Positions 63,026-64,000 of a stretch of 64,000 bases of DNA are shown here, in pieces; the stretch's first letter is position 1, and the number at the start of each line of letters is the position of its first letter. The stretch is from contig JAHYJC010000005.1 of assembly GCA_019429275.1 (NCBI GenBank), positions 62,001-126,000 of the forward strand, written 5' to 3'. The position numbers and the translations under genes are program-made. The notes beneath the pieces were generated by a model. The model had not been told where the DNA came from and ran no database searches. It saw only the letters and a list, made by a program, of their open reading frames with translations. The DNA comes from Lentimicrobium sp. GTDB taxonomy: Bacteria; Bacteroidota; Bacteroidia; Bacteroidales; Lentimicrobiaceae.

Positions 63026-64000
63026 ATGAAAACAAAGCCTTGCCACGGCATCGCCCGGAAACAAAAAACAAGATTAGGCGTTGAACATCCTTACAAAGGG
63101 AATTTCAAACGTGAAAGCATTGTAAAACGACATGCAAGGTTGATTTACACTGTATTTCTATTTTTTGTAATTTTCTTTATTGCCCCTGCCTTCTCAATGG
63201 GGCAGCATTGGATGGCAAAATTTGGCCATTTGAATAATTACTATAGTATTAGTGAAGCTGCAGAAACTTATTTTAGGTCTGATACAAGCAGGATATCTGA
63301 TAAATCATGTGGGTATAAAGATTTTCGGAGATGGCAATATTTTATGAATGCCCGTGTAGATGGGAATGACGCTTGGTATCCTAAGATTGTTACAGAAAAC
63401 TCAGTTACCCGGCAACCAACCGATCATAATTATTCGATTACTTGCTGCCCTTCCAACTCATCAGGTGGTGGAGGAACCTCAATTATTGATGATGAAACTG
63501 CTACTTATAAAGCAGAAGCTGAAATGACATCAGATACCCTTGCAACTCTTATTGATGAAGGAGAAACCACAGATAAGGTTCTTGAGGTTAACCTGGCTTC
63601 ACCCAGCGAAGCCCTGGAGGTAAGAAATTCCATATTGCAGTATTCGCCTTATGTCTCTGACACAGTCCTTAAGTCTTCCATCAACCGTGAAGAATTGCTC
63701 AACAATGCGATGCTGCGCGATATTATGGTAGCCAATCCCCACAGTGCAAAATCGGGAACCATAATGCAGGAAATTGATATGCGCCTTGATCCTATGCCCG
63801 AATACATGAAAGACGAAATTCTCGAAGGAGTATTTCTGCTTTCGGCCAAAGAACTGATGGAAGCCACAAGGGACATGGACATGCAGTTTTATAACTACGG
63901 GTTTAACCGTTTGTTGTCTTCCTCACTTACTGATACCATGCCAGTGCTGATTGATACACTGATGGCATTGCTTGCTGCCGATGGCAGTGCCCAATCGTTA
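63026..64000 (+). CDS. Secreted or surface protein, 5' part only (cut by window end)
   Basis: The reading frame is open from ATG 63026 to the window end (325 codons, no stop). It begins with an unusually long basic segment (about 38 residues) and a hydrophobic helix (LIYTVFLFFVIFFIAPAFS, about 39-57), so it is probably an extended signal peptide or a membrane anchor. After that come a short Cys/Gly/Ser-rich stretch (ITCCPSNSSGGGG) and helical, Glu/Asp/Met-rich sequence. No domain was recognised. Large T9SS or gliding-type surface proteins often start this way, but the C-terminus is outside the window. Confidence 0.75.
   Translation, partial: MKTKPCHGIARKQKTRLGVEHPYKGNFKRESIVKRHARLIYTVFLFFVIFFIAPAFSMGQHWMAKFGHLNNYYSISEAAETYFRSDTSRISDKSCGYKDFRRWQYFMNARVDGNDAWYPKIVTENSVTRQPTDHNYSITCCPSNSSGGGGTSIIDDETATYKAEAEMTSDTLATLIDEGETTDKVLEVNLASPSEALEVRNSILQYSPYVSDTVLKSSINREELLNNAMLRDIMVANPHSAKSGTIMQEIDMRLDPMPEYMKDEILEGVFLLSAKELMEATRDMDMQFYNYGFNRLLSSSLTDTMPVLIDTLMALLAADGSAQSL

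Noticed and set aside
1-64000. Mobile elements, CRISPR arrays, tRNA or rRNA genes
   Set aside because: No transposase, integrase, regularly spaced repeat array, tRNA cloverleaf or rRNA segment was recognised on either strand.

Overview
The window comes from a chromosome of a Bacteroidota member, probably Bacteroidales-like. The signs are a SusC/SusD pair, two secreted proteins with type IX secretion (T9SS) C-terminal sorting domains, many short lipoprotein signals, and promoter boxes of the Bacteroidota type (TTTG, about 19 nt, TAnnTTTG). No strong Shine-Dalgarno sequences are obvious. Peptidoglycan is probably of the meso-diaminopimelate type, because MurE carries DNPR. No tRNA, rRNA, CRISPR array, transposase or phage gene was seen.

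Layout: (1) 47-14216, minus strand: a beta-glucan (laminarin-like) utilisation locus, transcribed as PKD lipoprotein, GH16, SusC, SusD, GH16, GH3. Upstream lies a membrane-spanning propeller/Y_Y_Y/LuxR regulator. (2) 14469-16189, plus: a family 2 glycosyltransferase overlapping an ECF sigma factor. (3) 22624-16184, minus: two PLP decarboxylases, a methyltransferase, an M19 dipeptidase, a phosphopantetheinyl transferase and a patatin. (4) Urocanate hydratase and two T9SS cargo proteins (22816-27616). (5) 28002-33339, plus: DoxX, a Tat-exported Gfo/Idh/MocA oxidoreductase, a Tat-exported sugar isomerase, a second Tat-exported oxidoreductase and a DUF1080 lipoprotein. This looks like a periplasmic 3-keto-glycoside pathway. 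(6) metK, with a SAM-II-like riboswitch candidate, and a gldA-like ABC ATPase (minus). (7) rplM-rpsI-rpsB-tsf (plus). (8) 55049-39182, minus: a dcw cell-wall and division cluster, mraZ-rsmH-ftsL-ftsI-murE-mraY-murD-ftsW-murG-murC-ftsQ-ftsA-ftsZ, followed by yqeY, with a three-repeat MraZ operator in front. (9) 55335-57769, plus: two acyltransferases resembling the glycine-lipid pair GlsA/GlsB, then engB. (10) A Pif1-like helicase and a carboxyltransferase/biotin-carrier pair (minus), and the start of a secreted protein cut by the window end.

The glucan locus imports and hydrolyses beta-1,3-glucan at the surface and in the periplasm. The Tat cluster would cleave glycosides by oxidation rather than hydrolysis. 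The rest is housekeeping: translation, envelope synthesis and SAM supply. Bidirectional terminator-like hairpins sit at three convergent junctions (24882, 33368, 39135). At a fourth convergent junction (16176) a perfect 22-bp palindrome encodes the last residues of both genes.

The signals most worth a second look are the 53-nt H-type pseudoknot upstream of metK, the Tat-exported keto-sugar operon with its translationally coupled DoxX, the perfect 14-bp hairpin after the first gene of the glucan locus, and the one-component transmembrane regulator. Nothing here is clearly an undescribed defence or mobile system.
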